Source: Fragilaria crotonensis
Lineage: Eukaryota > Bacillariophyta > Fragilariophyceae > Fragilariales > Fragilariaceae
DNA: 64,000 nt
Assembly: GCA_022925895.1 (NCBI GenBank)
Contig: JAKSYS010000130.1
Coordinates: forward strand, 47,979 to 111,978
Reading direction: 5' to 3'
Shown: in pieces, positions 11,700 through 22,880 of the stretch
Layout of the letters: each line of letters starts with the position of its first letter
Numbering within the stretch: position 1 is the first letter of the stretch
Position numbers and translations under genes: made by a program
Notes under the pieces: generated by a model
Seen by the model: the letters and a program-made list of their open reading frames with translations, nothing else
Databases searched by the model: none
What the model was told of the DNA's origin: nothing

Positions 11700-12465
11700 G
11701 TGTCACATGATGAAAAGTGTGAGACCGTCGATAGTCATCAAACGAAGGGAGCGTTGGCTGACATGCAGCTTAGCGAAGAGAGCTTACAGGAATGCATCAA
11801 ACGATGGGCTCACTGTCGACTACGGGTCGCGTTTGGAGATCTCCTCGTGCTGGTGTCGGAAGATATCGTCATCTCGTCGCCTTTCGTTTGGAACATGCTC
11901 AGTGGCGTATTCTGATCCCAGGGGTCCGTTGATTCATTCTCTTCCTATCATATTTGATGGTAGAAGATGAACGGATGAAGATTTGGTTTGGCTCACCGGC
12001 AGGCATTTGGCTGATAGTCAGACAAAGTCTTGGAGTGTTGTCGGCGCAGTCTTACATAGCAAGACGGTTGTGTGCGAATCATTCCTTGACACTCGGTTGA
12101 CTTCTCGAAGTGCAACTCAACGACGAACGACGATGTCAACATTGAATCGTGAGCGTTAACGCACACTGAACGAAGCCTTGAAGGAGATCAACGCTTCATA
12201 CACGAATGTCGAAAGACGATCAACGAGTGTACCAGCCAGAATCCAACGGATCGAGTTCGTGTCATGATTTCGATTTGCGAATTGCTCACAATTTCCTTCC
12301 TCGACTGGTCGACACATTGCGACAGAAATCAAACAACACGTGTGTACACGCAAGGAACCACCGTATCATTTGTAATTTTACCTTGAGTTGCAATTTGCGC
12401 CTGACCAAGCTTGTTGCCTGCTGCGATACTCCCACGATTGAGTTTCTGCGTCCTTGATCTTTGCC
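11700..12465 (+). promoter_or_regulatory. Duplicated 5' flank of Ank1
   Basis: The sequence is alignable with the 5' flank of Ank2 (about 23,225-23,850); both share a block starting AGCGTTGGCTGA and GAGAGCTTACAGGAATGC. A segment near 12,190 (GATCAACGCTTCA, then ACGAA) and one near 12,270 (GATTTGCGAATTG) also recurs upstream of Ank2, Ank3 and Ank4. The region is non-coding. It probably holds the promoter and 5' UTR. Exact elements were not identified. Confidence 0.5.
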
Positions 12466-15400
12466 ATGATTTCGCCAGAAGAGCGTCGTGTACTGGTCGC
12501 TGATGTTATTGACGGTTACATTGAGAAGGTGGGTCAGTTTTGCGAACAAAGGCAAGTTGTTACGATCACAAGCCCGATGCTCTCGACACTGCCCTGAGCC
12601 TGGCAAGCGTCTTTGGCCTCGCGGATGTTGTTGGCGAGCTATTGAAACATGATAAGGTGGATGTGAATAACAAGAGTAGCCTTGCCAAAACGCCACTCAT
12701 AATGGCAAGTGCGAAAGGCCATGCCGGAGTTGTTTGCGAGCTCCTGAAACACGAAAAGGTGGATGTGAACGCGATATGCAGTGTCAGAAGCACAGCCTTT
12801 ATGTGGGCATGCAATGAGGGCCACTTGGATGTTGTCGTTGCATTATTGAATGACGTGAGGGTGGAAGTCAATACAAAGAATGTCAAAGGTCACACGGGCT
12901 TTGTAATGGCGAGTGGAAGGGGGCACGTTTGCATTGTTCGCGAGCTATCGAAGCAAGCCAAAATTGTGCGTACGGGTTTCGCCCTCTCCGTGGCGAGTGA
13001 AGCAGGTCGATTGGAAACTGTTCGCGAACTTTTGAAGGATGTCGAAATGGATGCGAACATCAAATGTAATGTCGGAAACACGGGCCTCACTAGGGCGAGC
13101 GACAAGGGCCATACTGGAGTCGTTTCCGAGTTGTTGAAAGACAAGAGGGTGGATGTAAACGTCAGAAATCACGAGGGCTCCTCGGCACTCATCTTGGCAA
13201 GCAAGGAGGGTCGTATCAAAATTGTTCGCGAATTGTTGAAGCACGACGATATAAACGTGAACACTAGATGCAAGATTGGGAACACGGCCCTAATCCTGGC
13301 GAGTGATGCGGGTCATGCTGAAGTCGTTCGCGAATTAGTGAAAAACAAGTGGATTGATGTGAATATCAAAAATGACGAAGGTTCCACGGCCCTTTGCTTG
13401 GCAAGGAAAAAGGGTCATCAAAATGGCAACATGGCTCGCGAGTTGTCACAATCCACGCTTGTGTGGGCGAGTACAAACGGCCATGTCGAACTTGTTCGTG
13501 AGTTATTGAAGGACGACAGTTTGGATGTGAATCTCAAAACGCATCTTGGCAAAACACCCCTTGCCTTGGCGAGCGAAATGGGCCATTTGGACATCATTCG
13601 CGAGCTGTTGGAGCACGAGCATATTGACGTGTATGCCAAAGATGACGGTGGTCGTACGTCGCTCATTTTAGCGAGTCAAGGTGGCCATTACAAGGTGGTA
13701 CGCGAGTTGATAACGCACCACAAGGTCGCTGCGAATGCGAATGCGAAGGATAGCTCCGGTCGCACAGCCCTAATCGTGGCGAGCGAAAGCGACCGTGTAG
13801 AAGTTGTTCGCGAGTTATTGAAGCATCAAGATGTGGATGCAAACGCCAACGATGATCGTGATTGCACGGCCATCATTATTGCGAGTGAGAATCGCCACGT
13901 GCGAGTTGTTCGTGAGTTATTGAAGCACAATGGCGTGGATGTGAATGCCAAAAATAACGATGGTCAGACATCCCTTGTCCTTGCTGCTTTTGGGCGTCAT
14001 TTGGATGTTGTTAGCGACTTATTGAAGCACGATCAACTTGATGTGAATGCCAAGAGTTGCGATGGCACCACGGCCTTAATCCTGGCATGCAGAAACGGCG
14101 ACTTGGGACTTGTTCGCTGTTTGTTGAAGCACAAGAATTTGGATCTGAACGCCAAAGATGACAGCGGGCGCAGTGCTCTCATGCGTGCGATTGACGGTGA
14201 CCATACGAAGGTCGTTTGCTGCTTGTTGAAGGACTCTAGGACGGATTTGCTTGCAATGGACAACATCGGTCGCACTGCCCTCATGTGTGCGAGTGATTTT
14301 GGATCTTTGCAAATTGTTCGGGAGCTGATGAAGCACGGGAGCTCAAATGTGATTGCCTGTGACGACAATGGTTCTACCCCCCTCTGTTTGGCGAGTGAAA
14401 AGAATCACGTGGCAGTTGTTCGCGAGCTGTTGAAGTATAAAGCGGTTGATGTGAATTCCAAAAATGGCGACGGTCACACGTCACTTATCTTGGCGAGTGT
14501 TGAGGGTCATGTGAAGGTCGTTCGAGAGTTGTTAAAGCACCAGAAGGTTGATGTGAATGCCAAGGACGATGATGGCAATACGGCTTTGATTGTGGCGACT
14601 GAAAAGTGCCATTTGGAGGTCGTTGCTGAGCTATTGACGAACCATATGGTGGATGTAGATGCCAGGAATGACGATGGCGCAACAGCACTTCACGTCGCGA
14701 GTGATCTTGGTTATGTAGAAGTTGTTTGCGATTTATTGAATCATGCCATAATGCGTGATGTCGGCGATGATGAATGCGATGGCCCTTGTAGACCTCCCAG
14801 CTTGAACGGATTCTCAGACATTGATTCGAGTATGGTATCAAGGGATCAGCTGGACGTGAAGGAGGTCACTGAAGGCGGTCGGTCAGGTTGTCTGACGTTC
14901 AGGGACGATATGACCCAGTCGCACTCATTCGCACACCTGAAAGTGGATGTAAATGCCAAGAGAGAGGATGGGGCGACCGCGCTGATCTTGGCCAGCAGCA
15001 ACGGTCATCTGAAAGTTGTTGCCGAATTGTTGAATCACCAGAAGTTAGATGTGAATGCCGCTGACACCGAAGGCGCCACAGCTCTGATAAGTGCAAGTGG
15101 TAGGGGCCACCTCGAAATTGTTTGTGAGTTGTTGAAGCACGCGACGATCGCTGGCGATGTCGACAGCGATGTCAGCAATGATGGAGGCAACACTGCAAGT
15201 GATTGGGACCTGGTAGGAAGTGATGTTCATGTTGGCAAGCGAGTTGGTAGCATCGAGCGTAGCACTGCGAGTATTGACAAAAAGTTGATAGGAGTGACGC
15301 CGCCGGTCGATCCTCGGAAGTTGGATGTGAATGCCATGAATATTGATGGAGCGACAGCTCTTATGGTGGCGATTGGTAATGGTCATGCGAAGGTTGTTCG

Positions 15401-15545
15401 TGAATTGTTGAAGTGCAAGGAGGTGGATGTGAATGCGAAAACTGTTGCCGGTGAGACGTGCAAAGTTTTGGCCAGTCGGAATGGCTATGCAGACGTCATG
15501 TGCGTGTTGCAGGAGCACGAGAATGCTGAAGTCATCAGTGCTTGA
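12466..15545 (+). CDS. Giant ankyrin-repeat protein Ank1, with 1-nt frameshift near the start
   Basis: About 1,025 codons, nearly all ankyrin repeats of 33-34 residues with the shape T-A-L-x-x-A-S-x-x-G-H-x-x-V-V-R-E-L-L-K-H, followed by a D-V-N-A-K turn. There is a less repetitive segment (bases 14,740-14,930), then further repeats, another acidic linker and two final repeats. The start MISPEERR matches Ank2, Ank3 and Ank4, but the frame breaks at a T run (12,538-12,541). The paralogue Ank3 has five Ts there and Ank1 four, so all downstream sequence sits in another frame. This is either a one-base assembly error or a real null allele; if real, the long frame has no good start codon. No transmembrane segment, signal peptide or enzymatic domain was seen. 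Role: presumably a binding scaffold; partner unknown. Confidence 0.75.
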
Positions 15546-16064
15546 ATTCGACGCTAATCGCATCGCGGAGCCTATGTCCTTGGCGCGCATGATTGGAATG
15601 GCTGGGTCCTTGGTGTTTTCTTTCATGACAGGAGGCGAGCTGATGTTTATGCTTTGCTGCAGTATAGATTCGAATAGTTATAAGAACGAGTTTAATGGAA
15701 TGGAAGGAACGCTTATTCCCGTTTGGAGCTTGTTGGCGCTGTCTTGCTTGGGCATTCCACGAGCCCGAATGTGCTCGAGGATTCATGCGGGCGGTTGTGC
15801 TTGAATGAATGGCAGCACTAGCACCTTATAATCAGCCTCCATCAAGCCGTGCTCTGAATGTGCATTACGATGTGGTCGACATTCGCATTCGCTATGAAGG
15901 GTCAGGAGTCCGTGGATGTCCGAGCTGTTAACAATAATCCAGTGCGTTTCCCATTACTGGTCACAACCACAACGTTAGCGCAGCCAAAATCTCTCCAATC
16001 CAGCCATATCGAAAATTGAAACAAACTTGCCGAGACTTATTCCACAATGAAAATGAGGACAATC
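15546..16064. other. Duplicated 3' flank of Ank1
   Basis: Homologous to the 3' flank of Ank2 (27,145-27,510): shared GGTGTTTTCTTTCATGACAG, CTCCATCAAG and GATGTGGT-type blocks in the same order. No gene seen. Confidence 0.5.
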
Positions 16065-16973
16065 ACTTTCACTTGAGACCAGTGACAAGCGAACAACCCC
16101 GATTCCGTGTGTGAGCCTTCGAACGCTCACCCGCCACGAAATCCGTCCTTGGATCCACGCAGATTCCCTTCGAAGATGCCAGCGCCTAAATCGTCGCGAT
16201 CTCGTAGAAGAGATCCATCATTCGTTGCCATCACAATGGGTTGGTGAAAGACCTCTGCGCCTTGACGAATGCCAGCGTGAGCACAACCATCCATACCATG
16301 TTGATGCTGATTGGCGACTCGTTATCCATCTTGTGCCAACCTGATCGATACTCCTCCTACCAAGAAACAGTATCCGGAAGGGCGAGTTTGCAAAATTAAA
16401 AAAAGAAGAACAGACAACCGTTGTATCAATTTGGAGTAGATTTGATGTGTTTGCTGTTGGTTGTCTTATTTGAAACTGAGTGGCCAAGATATATAATGCC
16501 CATTTGAATTCCGAGTCGTAAAGGGATAGGTCACGTTTGAAAGCACGACTGACCTTGCAATGTCCACGGCGCGAAGTTGCTCCTCGCCACTGCAAATCAA
16601 ATGGCGGATACGAGTACAGATACCGGCAAGCATCGCTGCAACCTCTAATACTCTATGCGAGTCGCGAGCACAGTAGCACACTCGTCCAAGAGATGTCTCG
16701 AAAGTCGACTTGCATGACGTCTGTTGTATTCTTGGCAAAAGCCGATCATATAACCTATGCATATATATCCTGGTACTTGTACATACTGAATACTCCGAGT
16801 AGGATACATGCTATCCCGTCTTGACGTCTTGAGTCATGACTCATGACTCATGACTCATGACCTCGCGCAAATCATAACTTGTACCGGGTACAGGGTACAG
16901 TCCATCGACTAGTACTGGTACAAGTGTACCATGCAAGCGTCGTGCATTGAACTTAGCTTCAGTTCATGCTTCA
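16065..16973. repeat. Duplicated block, copy A
   Basis: Alignable with about 20,590-22,880 once the 1.48-kb insertion at 21,053-22,530 is removed. Shared landmarks are CGAACAACCCCGATTC, GAAATCCGTCC, TTCGAAGATGCCAGCGCC, AGATATATAATGCCCAT and CTAGTACTGGTACAAGTGTAC. Copy A has lost the open frame present in copy B. A Harbinger element is inserted at its right edge. It also carries four tandem copies of TCATGAC (16,834-16,861). Confidence 0.6.
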
Positions 16974-17010
16974 GGGCCATATTATACGGCGAAACAAAGT
17001 TTTGAAGTTT

Positions 17011-17065
17011 CGAAGTTTCGAACATTCATAACCTATTGAATAGGTTATGAATGTTCGAAACTTCG
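17011..17065. repeat. Perfect 55-bp palindrome at left end of Harbinger element
   Basis: Two 27-bp arms (starting CGAAGTTTCGAACATTCATA) around a single G at 17,038 are exactly complementary. The right end of the element carries the same arm but with a loop of about nine bases. Confidence 0.85.
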
Positions 17066-17224
17066 AAATCCATGACGTCGCCGTGGTCCCCAAAATTTTT
17101 GAGGTGACCACGCCCAAATCATTGAAGTTCAAAGTTTCGAACATTCATAACCTATTGACCCTGTAGATTCGATGCATAGATTTCACTGGTACGAACGTAT
17201 TTTCTTGCATTACTATCCAGCAGC

Positions 17225-18707
17225 ATGAGCGAGGTGATCCTTCCTCAGCATGACGATGAGTCAGTAGATGATGACTGTGACGATGGTCAACTTGAGGAGG
17301 AGGATGAAAGCATCATCATATCAAATGCTCAAAGGGCGTATGTCGAGAACAATAACAGCAAGAAGCATCTGTTTTTGATGTGTATTGGGTTGGTAGACGA
17401 TGGAGGTACTCCGGTGCTTGATCTTGATGTTGAGCCATGGAGTGGTATCAAGAAGCGAGACATCAAGCCAGCGAGGACGGAATATGCAGAGGAGATAGTT
17501 CGGCGCAGCAAGCTTATGTCTACTACTGCAGATCGGGTCCACCAGCAGCATAAGCCTGCAAACTGGAGTCTGACGAAGTGCGTGGAATGGCTCCAAGAAC
17601 ACCCTGTGGTGGACCAACAAGATATCTCGTTTCTGAAAAATGAGGTACAACGAGTAAAAGCAATTATTTTGAATGCTCAGCGTGAGCAGGCTGAGGAAGA
17701 AGCACGTCAAACTGGTGGGCAGTGGAGAGGTTCCATTCCATACATGCGGTTGATTATGTGCCTTACGGAGGATGATATCAAGGCAGCTTTTCTTCGGCGA
17801 GCGGATACGAGAACTCGCCACCAACTTGATGCTCGGAATTCAGATGTACGACCTCCAACTGCTTTTGAGCTTATTGCCGATAGATGGAATGATGAACATT
17901 TTAATCCAATTGCAGCGGTATCTGAATGCCACGAGGATTTCTCAGTCCCAACTAACTGTGGCCACAGTCAAGTTGTGACACTGATGCGAGCTACGCCACA
18001 GAATGTTGAGGATACTTTGGCATCGATTCGGTCAAGCCTTCTTCGCATCATCCAAAACTGGGAGAAGCGGGCAAGGCGAAGGAGGCAGACATGCTGGCAC
18101 TGATGACGACGAAGAACAAGATGGACGAGAGGAGTCTGATGATCCAGAGGAATTTATCATATTCGACACATCGTCTGTGAGATTCGGATCGCTATCGAGA
18201 ACGAGTCGTTCAGAATGTGCACTCCAGAACCGAGCAGCCTTTCTCTGTGGAAAGCCTTCGTACCTGCTCTATTCTTGGGAAGTAGCTGACCGTCACCAGC
18301 TTTTGCAGTCTGCACTTCAGAGACTGGATGATGATGTTGGTGCATCGGATGCATCATCAGCTCCTAGTGCAACAAGCAGCACCAACCAAGGCACCCGACG
18401 ACGACGTCAAAGAGAACAACCAACAGCACCGTATCGAGACGACATTTTTGATCTCTCACAGTCAATTCGTTTCCTTTCCAAAGCGGAAGATGATCGTCAG
18501 GTCCGTCGTCGCATTTCAGAGCTTCAAGACGAGGCACGTAGATATCGAAGAATGTATGCTGAGTCTGATGACCCGAACAGTGCTCGGGCTCGATTCTACC
18601 TGGAAGAAGCCCAACAAATTGCACGAGAAATTGAATCGCTAGAAGAACCGTTGATCGCAACACCAATAAGCCGAAATGGAACTCCGAGGACTCCGCGGAC
18701 TCCTTGA
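17225..18707 (+). pseudogene. Harbinger accessory ORF, frameshifted
   Basis: The product is acidic at its N-terminus, followed by a conserved-looking segment with NWSLTKCVEWLQEHPVVDQQ. It is probably the DNA-binding partner that PIF/Harbinger elements encode beside the transposase, which is typically Myb/SANT-like; a Myb fold was not demonstrated here. The first frame (ATG 17,225) ends at 18,103. The sensible continuation (GTDDDEEQDG, then a helical C-terminus rich in Arg and Glu) runs in another frame to 18,707. No GT-AG intron fits the switch near 18,060-18,110, so a one-base frameshift is the simplest explanation. Confidence 0.6.
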
Positions 18708-18822
18708 TACTAAAGTCATGATACACCAGTACTAGCTACTCAAACAAGCAAGAAGGCGGACACTGGACACATTGACACTAGCTAGTAAGTACTAGTAGAT
18801 GTCGTTGCTTATTTTACGAATT

Positions 18823-19665
18823 CTAGGAATGACGACGAGTGCTCCTGGGCACTGGACGTGTTAGATTTGCTTCTGCAACCTTGTTATGCAAATAGTCACG
18901 AGGCAGCGGTTGATGTAAGGCAACTGCTTGTGCCCGGTATTGGCGTATTCTACGGCGACGGGATTGTCGATCAATGTCATCAAAGTGCAAACCTCCATCT
19001 ATGAGTTGACGTGGAAAGAGAACTCGAGTTCCGGTGCTTGTTGTTACAGTCTCAATGGGAATGCCTCCTTGCATCTCGGTTCTGAGCTCATCGAGTGCAC
19101 TTGAAGGTGGAGCATGCGCTTCTTTTTCGTCAATACAAAAGTTGTGAAGCTTAGCAAGAGCGATCACAAGAGCGACTGTCTTCTTCAGAGACACTCGCAT
19201 TGGAATAGCGCTGCGAAGGATTGCCCACCGGTGAGTAAACATACCGAACGCACACTCAATCTGGATTCGAACCTGTGAATGATAAAAATTATAAGCGTCT
19301 TTGCTGCCACCAGAGACTCCAGAATATGGCGTTGCCATGAAGATTGAGTTGAGGTAAGCATTGTCTCCGAACAGACACAGGCCTGGCGCAAGAAGACCAT
19401 TCTCCAATCGCGAAAAAAGAGACATCCCTTCAAACGCCAAACAGTCAGAGGTAGATCCAGGATATATGATCGACATATCTAAGAATTTACCTCGGGAATC
19501 ACAAACTGCTTGGCAATTGAGTCCAAATTTATGCTTGCGTCCACAAAAGAATTTACCTGGGCTGCATCCGGCGTTGGCACAATCAGCATCTGTAGGTTTG
19601 TGTATCCACACAAGGATGCCATCAATCGCCCCAGCGCAACAGTCAAAGCCTGCACCAGATTTCAT
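18823..19665 (-). CDS. PIF/Harbinger transposase (DDE_Tnp_4 type), N-terminally truncated
   Basis: The catalytic domain is recognisable. GAIDGILVWI carries the first Asp, LFGDNAYL the second, and RIQIECAFGMF the Glu, with the HKFGLNCQAVCD and MRVSLKKTVALVIALAKLHN regions typical of DDE_Tnp_4. The frame is open upstream to about 19,740 without an ATG, then hits a stop beside the right TIR. The N-terminal helix-turn-helix part is therefore missing, and the ATG at 19,665 is internal to the family's usual length. The C-terminus is basic. The remaining protein, 280 residues, is too short to be an active transposase. Confidence 0.8.
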   Translation of the reverse strand: MKSGAGFDCCAGAIDGILVWIHKPTDADCANAGCSPGKFFCGRKHKFGLNCQAVCDSRGKFLDMSIIYPGSTSDCLAFEGMSLFSRLENGLLAPGLCLFGDNAYLNSIFMATPYSGVSGGSKDAYNFYHSQVRIQIECAFGMFTHRWAILRSAIPMRVSLKKTVALVIALAKLHNFCIDEKEAHAPPSSALDELRTEMQGGIPIETVTTSTGTRVLFPRQLIDGGLHFDDIDRQSRRRRIRQYRAQAVALHQPLPRDYLHNKVAEANLTRPVPRSTRRHS

Positions 19666-19823
19666 TCGGAATTTCTCTGCAATCGCTCGCTGTTTGTCAT
19701 GGTCAGATGGATACGAGATTCGAAAATCACGGTGTGCATTGATTCATAACCTAATAGACAATGGGTTATGAATGTTCGAAACTTCGAAACTTCAAAATTT
19801 TGTTTCGCCGTATAATATGGCCC

Positions 19824-19868
19824 TTATTATACAGCAAACTGCAAACATCGAAGTTTTGAAGTTTCGAA
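19824..19868. repeat. Relic of a related Harbinger terminus
   Basis: Immediately next to the right TIR the sequence TTATTATACAGCAAACTGCA and then CGAAGTTTTGAAGTTTCGAA resembles the outer TIR in direct left-end orientation. This suggests an older, degraded copy at the same spot or an imperfect duplication of the end. Confidence 0.4.
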
Positions 19869-20288
19869 TATCGACACTCGCGCGAATTTCACATCCGCAT
19901 GTTTGTACGAAGATTCCAGCAAAATAAGTAGTGGCTCGAAACTGCACTCGCATGAGCACCAAGACAATCCAGCTTCAGGAGGTACTCGAGTACCTCTTAT
20001 TGTTCTCATGCTGGTGGATGTGTTCATCACCAGTCAGCACCAGAAACCAGGCCACGGCATCGAGCATGAGCACAATTTCCCCCTCCAGCACTACTAGTAT
20101 AAGTGTTGCTGTCCAGTCTGCTGCGTTGGCAGCAGCAAAAGTAGTTCAGTGGCGCCAAGAACAACAAGAACGACCTTTTAGCCCTCGTCGTCGTCGAGTT
20201 CCCAGGTTCTGACCGCAATGTTAGTGACGTGGGTTGGGAAACGAGCAACTGGATTTCTGGCAGCATCCGTGAAGGATATGCCAATGCC

Positions 20289-20801
20289 ATGAATGAGGCG
20301 CATTCCATGGAAGCCAACGAATCTACAGGAGTACCACGAGAAGTAGCCAGGCAGTCAACATTGGTGGTTGGCGTAGATAACATTTTGCAGAGGGCGTCAG
20401 AGCGCATACAGAATCTATTCCACAAGGACGATGAGAACAATAAGGCGCATTCCATGGATGCCAACGAATCTACAGGAGTACCACGAGAAGTAGCCAGGCA
20501 GTCAACATTGGTGGTTGGCGTAGATAACATTTTGCAGAGGGCGTCAGAGCGCATACAGAATCTATTCCACAAGGACGATGAGAACAATCCCATTCAGTTG
20601 AGACCAATGATCGACGAACAACCCCGATTCTACGTGAGCCTTCGGACGCTGAGACGCTACGAAATCCGTCCATGGATCCACGCAAGATTGCCTTCGAAGA
20701 TGCCAGCGCCTAAATCGTCGCGATCTCCTAGAAGAGATCCACCTTTCGTTGCCATCGCAATGGCCTGGCGAACTATGTTCATGTTGAATGGCGACACGTG
20801 A
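20289..20801 (+). CDS. Unrecognised ORF with a 49-residue tandem duplication
   Basis: No family recognised. A 147-bp unit (49 codons) is present twice in tandem, from 20,297 and 20,444, with about one base difference. Each unit encodes AHSM-ANESTGVPREV followed by an amphipathic helix (NILQRASERIQNLF). The C-terminal part (SLRTLRRYEIRPWIH onward) is basic and Pro-rich; its nucleotide counterpart at 16,080-16,260 in copy A is broken. The start is the first in-frame ATG, but the frame stays open upstream to about 20,140, so an earlier exon is possible. It could be a fragment of a mobile gene. Confidence 0.35.
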   Translation: MNEAHSMEANESTGVPREVARQSTLVVGVDNILQRASERIQNLFHKDDENNKAHSMDANESTGVPREVARQSTLVVGVDNILQRASERIQNLFHKDDENNPIQLRPMIDEQPRFYVSLRTLRRYEIRPWIHARLPSKMPAPKSSRSPRRDPPFVAIAMAWRTMFMLNGDT

Positions 20802-22880
20802 TCCATCTTGTTTTAACCGGATAGATACTCCTCCTACCAATTAGCAGTATCCGGGAGTCCGGGAGGCGAGTTTGCAAAATTAAAAAAGAGGAACAGACAA
20901 CCGTCGAATCAATTTGGAGTAGATTTGATGTGTTTGCTGTGGGTTGTCTTAATTAAGAGTGAGTAGCCAAGATATATAATGCCCATCTGAATTCCGAGTC
21001 GTAAAAGGGAGAGGTCGCGTTTGAAAGCACGACTGACCTTGCATGTCCTTAGTGTCTAAACGCCCGGGGGGTATCTTTAATTAAAGACAAAACTGTCTTT
21101 ATTTAAAGATGGCTATTTTCGTACGATTTGCAAGACGGTCAATGTACGTTTCGTACCATCATCAACACAAAATTCGACATCGACAATGGTCGATTGCCGT
21201 CATCGGTATCATCACATATCTAGCAATAGAGTCATAAAGTAACACTTGAAATCTATTCATTACTCACTGTTGCAGGACTCTAAGGTGGTAGGAAAGCTTA
21301 GCTTTTGTTTTTGGTGTGGCAAATCCACAATTTTGTTGTATACTCAAAAGTACCTTCGCACAGAGAGCACGTGTGTGGTGCTAAGCACTTGCAGGATAGG
21401 CATTGGCCCTGGTATACCTTTGGGAGTGATACCACCATGTACTGTCCATTTGGGGTGAGGTGGCCTGATATTTCATCGCTAGGATTGTTGCAGATTGGTC
21501 ATAAATCAGCCAATCGTCAACCGACACCTTGAACGTTCACCAAATCTGATCTCGAAGAAAGTCAATGAGTTCTCCAGCCAGCCACCGAAGTGTTGACTAA
21601 AGTCTTCCTCTCCACCTGCTGCTGCTGCTGCTGACTCATCTTGCCCCGCCTGCATTGCCTGCTGTATGCAAAATAGCCAGTCATTGGATTTGAGTCGTGA
21701 CATCATTATCATGTCGCAACAATCCCATCTTCAATGCTTCCTCCTTGATGCACCGCGGCATTCTTTGAACCAACAAAGTCACAATTGGAGAGAATGAAAG
21801 CAGTGGTGGCATGGGTTTGACCAGCAGGAGCGCTATCTTACTTGAATACCACATCTGGCAGCGCGTCAACTTCTGCTTCCGTCTTGCTCCCAAAGCAACA
21901 ACTGCATTCATCAACAAGAGACAATACATATCACTTTTGCTGCTTTAACCAATGCACCTATAACATCAGATTGGATTTGCATGGTTGAAACAACCTGTTG
22001 ACAGCAAAGGAAGTGTGAATTGAGGTGTATATGACATCGTGGCGCACGACGAAAAAACGCACTCAGTTTAATTGTCACAACTCACGAAATAATGAAAATT
22101 AGAGAACGCCACCCGTTACATACCTCCTCTTTAACGCATTTTTAAGACAATTGTAACGCTGTGTTTTGGCTCAATCGAAGTGGAAGGTGATGAACTCAAC
22201 GCGTTAAGTGAGGCCTCAAATGACATGATTTTATGTAGCCTGTGTAGGCCACATACTATACATCCGGGGAAACCGTGTTATTTTTCGACCAAAAAAAAAC
22301 TGGGGGAAAATGGGCTCCAGTTTTGTGTTCAAAAACATAAATCAGGAACTGTCGCTGACTAAGATGCCCCCGTTTGGCCCATGAGGTTTGACTAAATGGA
22401 GAATACATTGGCTGTTTTAATTTTGATTAAAAAGATGAAATGAAGAAGTTGAGTAAGGGCGGAAATCGATCTTTAATTAAAGATTTCACCAGTGGGCCAT
22501 CTTTAATTAAAGACAGCGGGCGTTTAGACATTAGTGCACATCAATTGGCGGATACCGTAGATACCGACAAACATCGCCGCACCCTCTACCATGTACCCGA
22601 GTCGCGAGCTCAGTAGCACAACTCGGCTCCCACAGGTGTCTCGAGAGTCGACTTTGTATGACATCTGTTGCATTCCTGGCAAAAGGCTGTGATGCACGTC
22701 CTGGCATAGAAATACACTGAAGCTAGAATGCATGCTATCCAGTCTTGTCCTTGCGCAAATTAGGACTTGTACCTGGTACAGTACCGGCTACAGTCCTTGT
22801 ACTAGTACTGGTACAAGTGTACAGTGCAACTGTTGGGATTCTTGCGTTGATGAACGTGCTTCAATTCATGCTTCTTTTTT
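20590..22880. repeat. Duplicated block, copy B (interrupted by TIR element)
   Basis: Counterpart of 16,065-16,973. Identity resumes on both sides of the insertion at 21,053-22,530; the left part ends at GACTGACCTTGCATGTCC and the right part resumes at TGGCGGATACC. Confidence 0.6.
21053..22530. mobile_element. 1.48-kb TIR transposon, probably non-autonomous
   Basis: The left end TGTCTAAACGCCCG and right end CGGGCGTTTAGACA are inverted repeats, each followed inward by TCTTTAATTAAAGA. TTAG lies on both sides as a 4-bp target duplication (or TTAGTG, 6 bp, if the terminal TG is flanking). The homologous uninterrupted copy at 16,555-16,600 supports the insertion. A decayed minus-strand coding remnant lies at 21,506-21,929 (LLSFSPIVTLLVQRMPRCIK), of unknown family; no transposase catalytic motif was recognised. 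Confidence 0.7.

Larger units (their letters stand above)
16974..19823. mobile_element. PIF/Harbinger DNA transposon, two genes
   Basis: The ends are inverted repeats: left GGGCCATATTATACGGCGAA, right its exact complement, with the match extending about 65 bp with only a few differences. The two convergent genes inside are a plus-strand accessory ORF and a minus-strand DDE transposase, the usual gene pair of this superfamily. Flanking triplets are TCA (left) and TTA (right), consistent with a mutated 3-bp target duplication. Both genes are damaged, so the copy is probably inactive. Confidence 0.75.

Noticed and set aside
20297-20590. Nucleosome-related meaning of the 147-bp repeat length
   Set aside because: Coincidental; the unit is explained by an in-frame 49-codon duplication.
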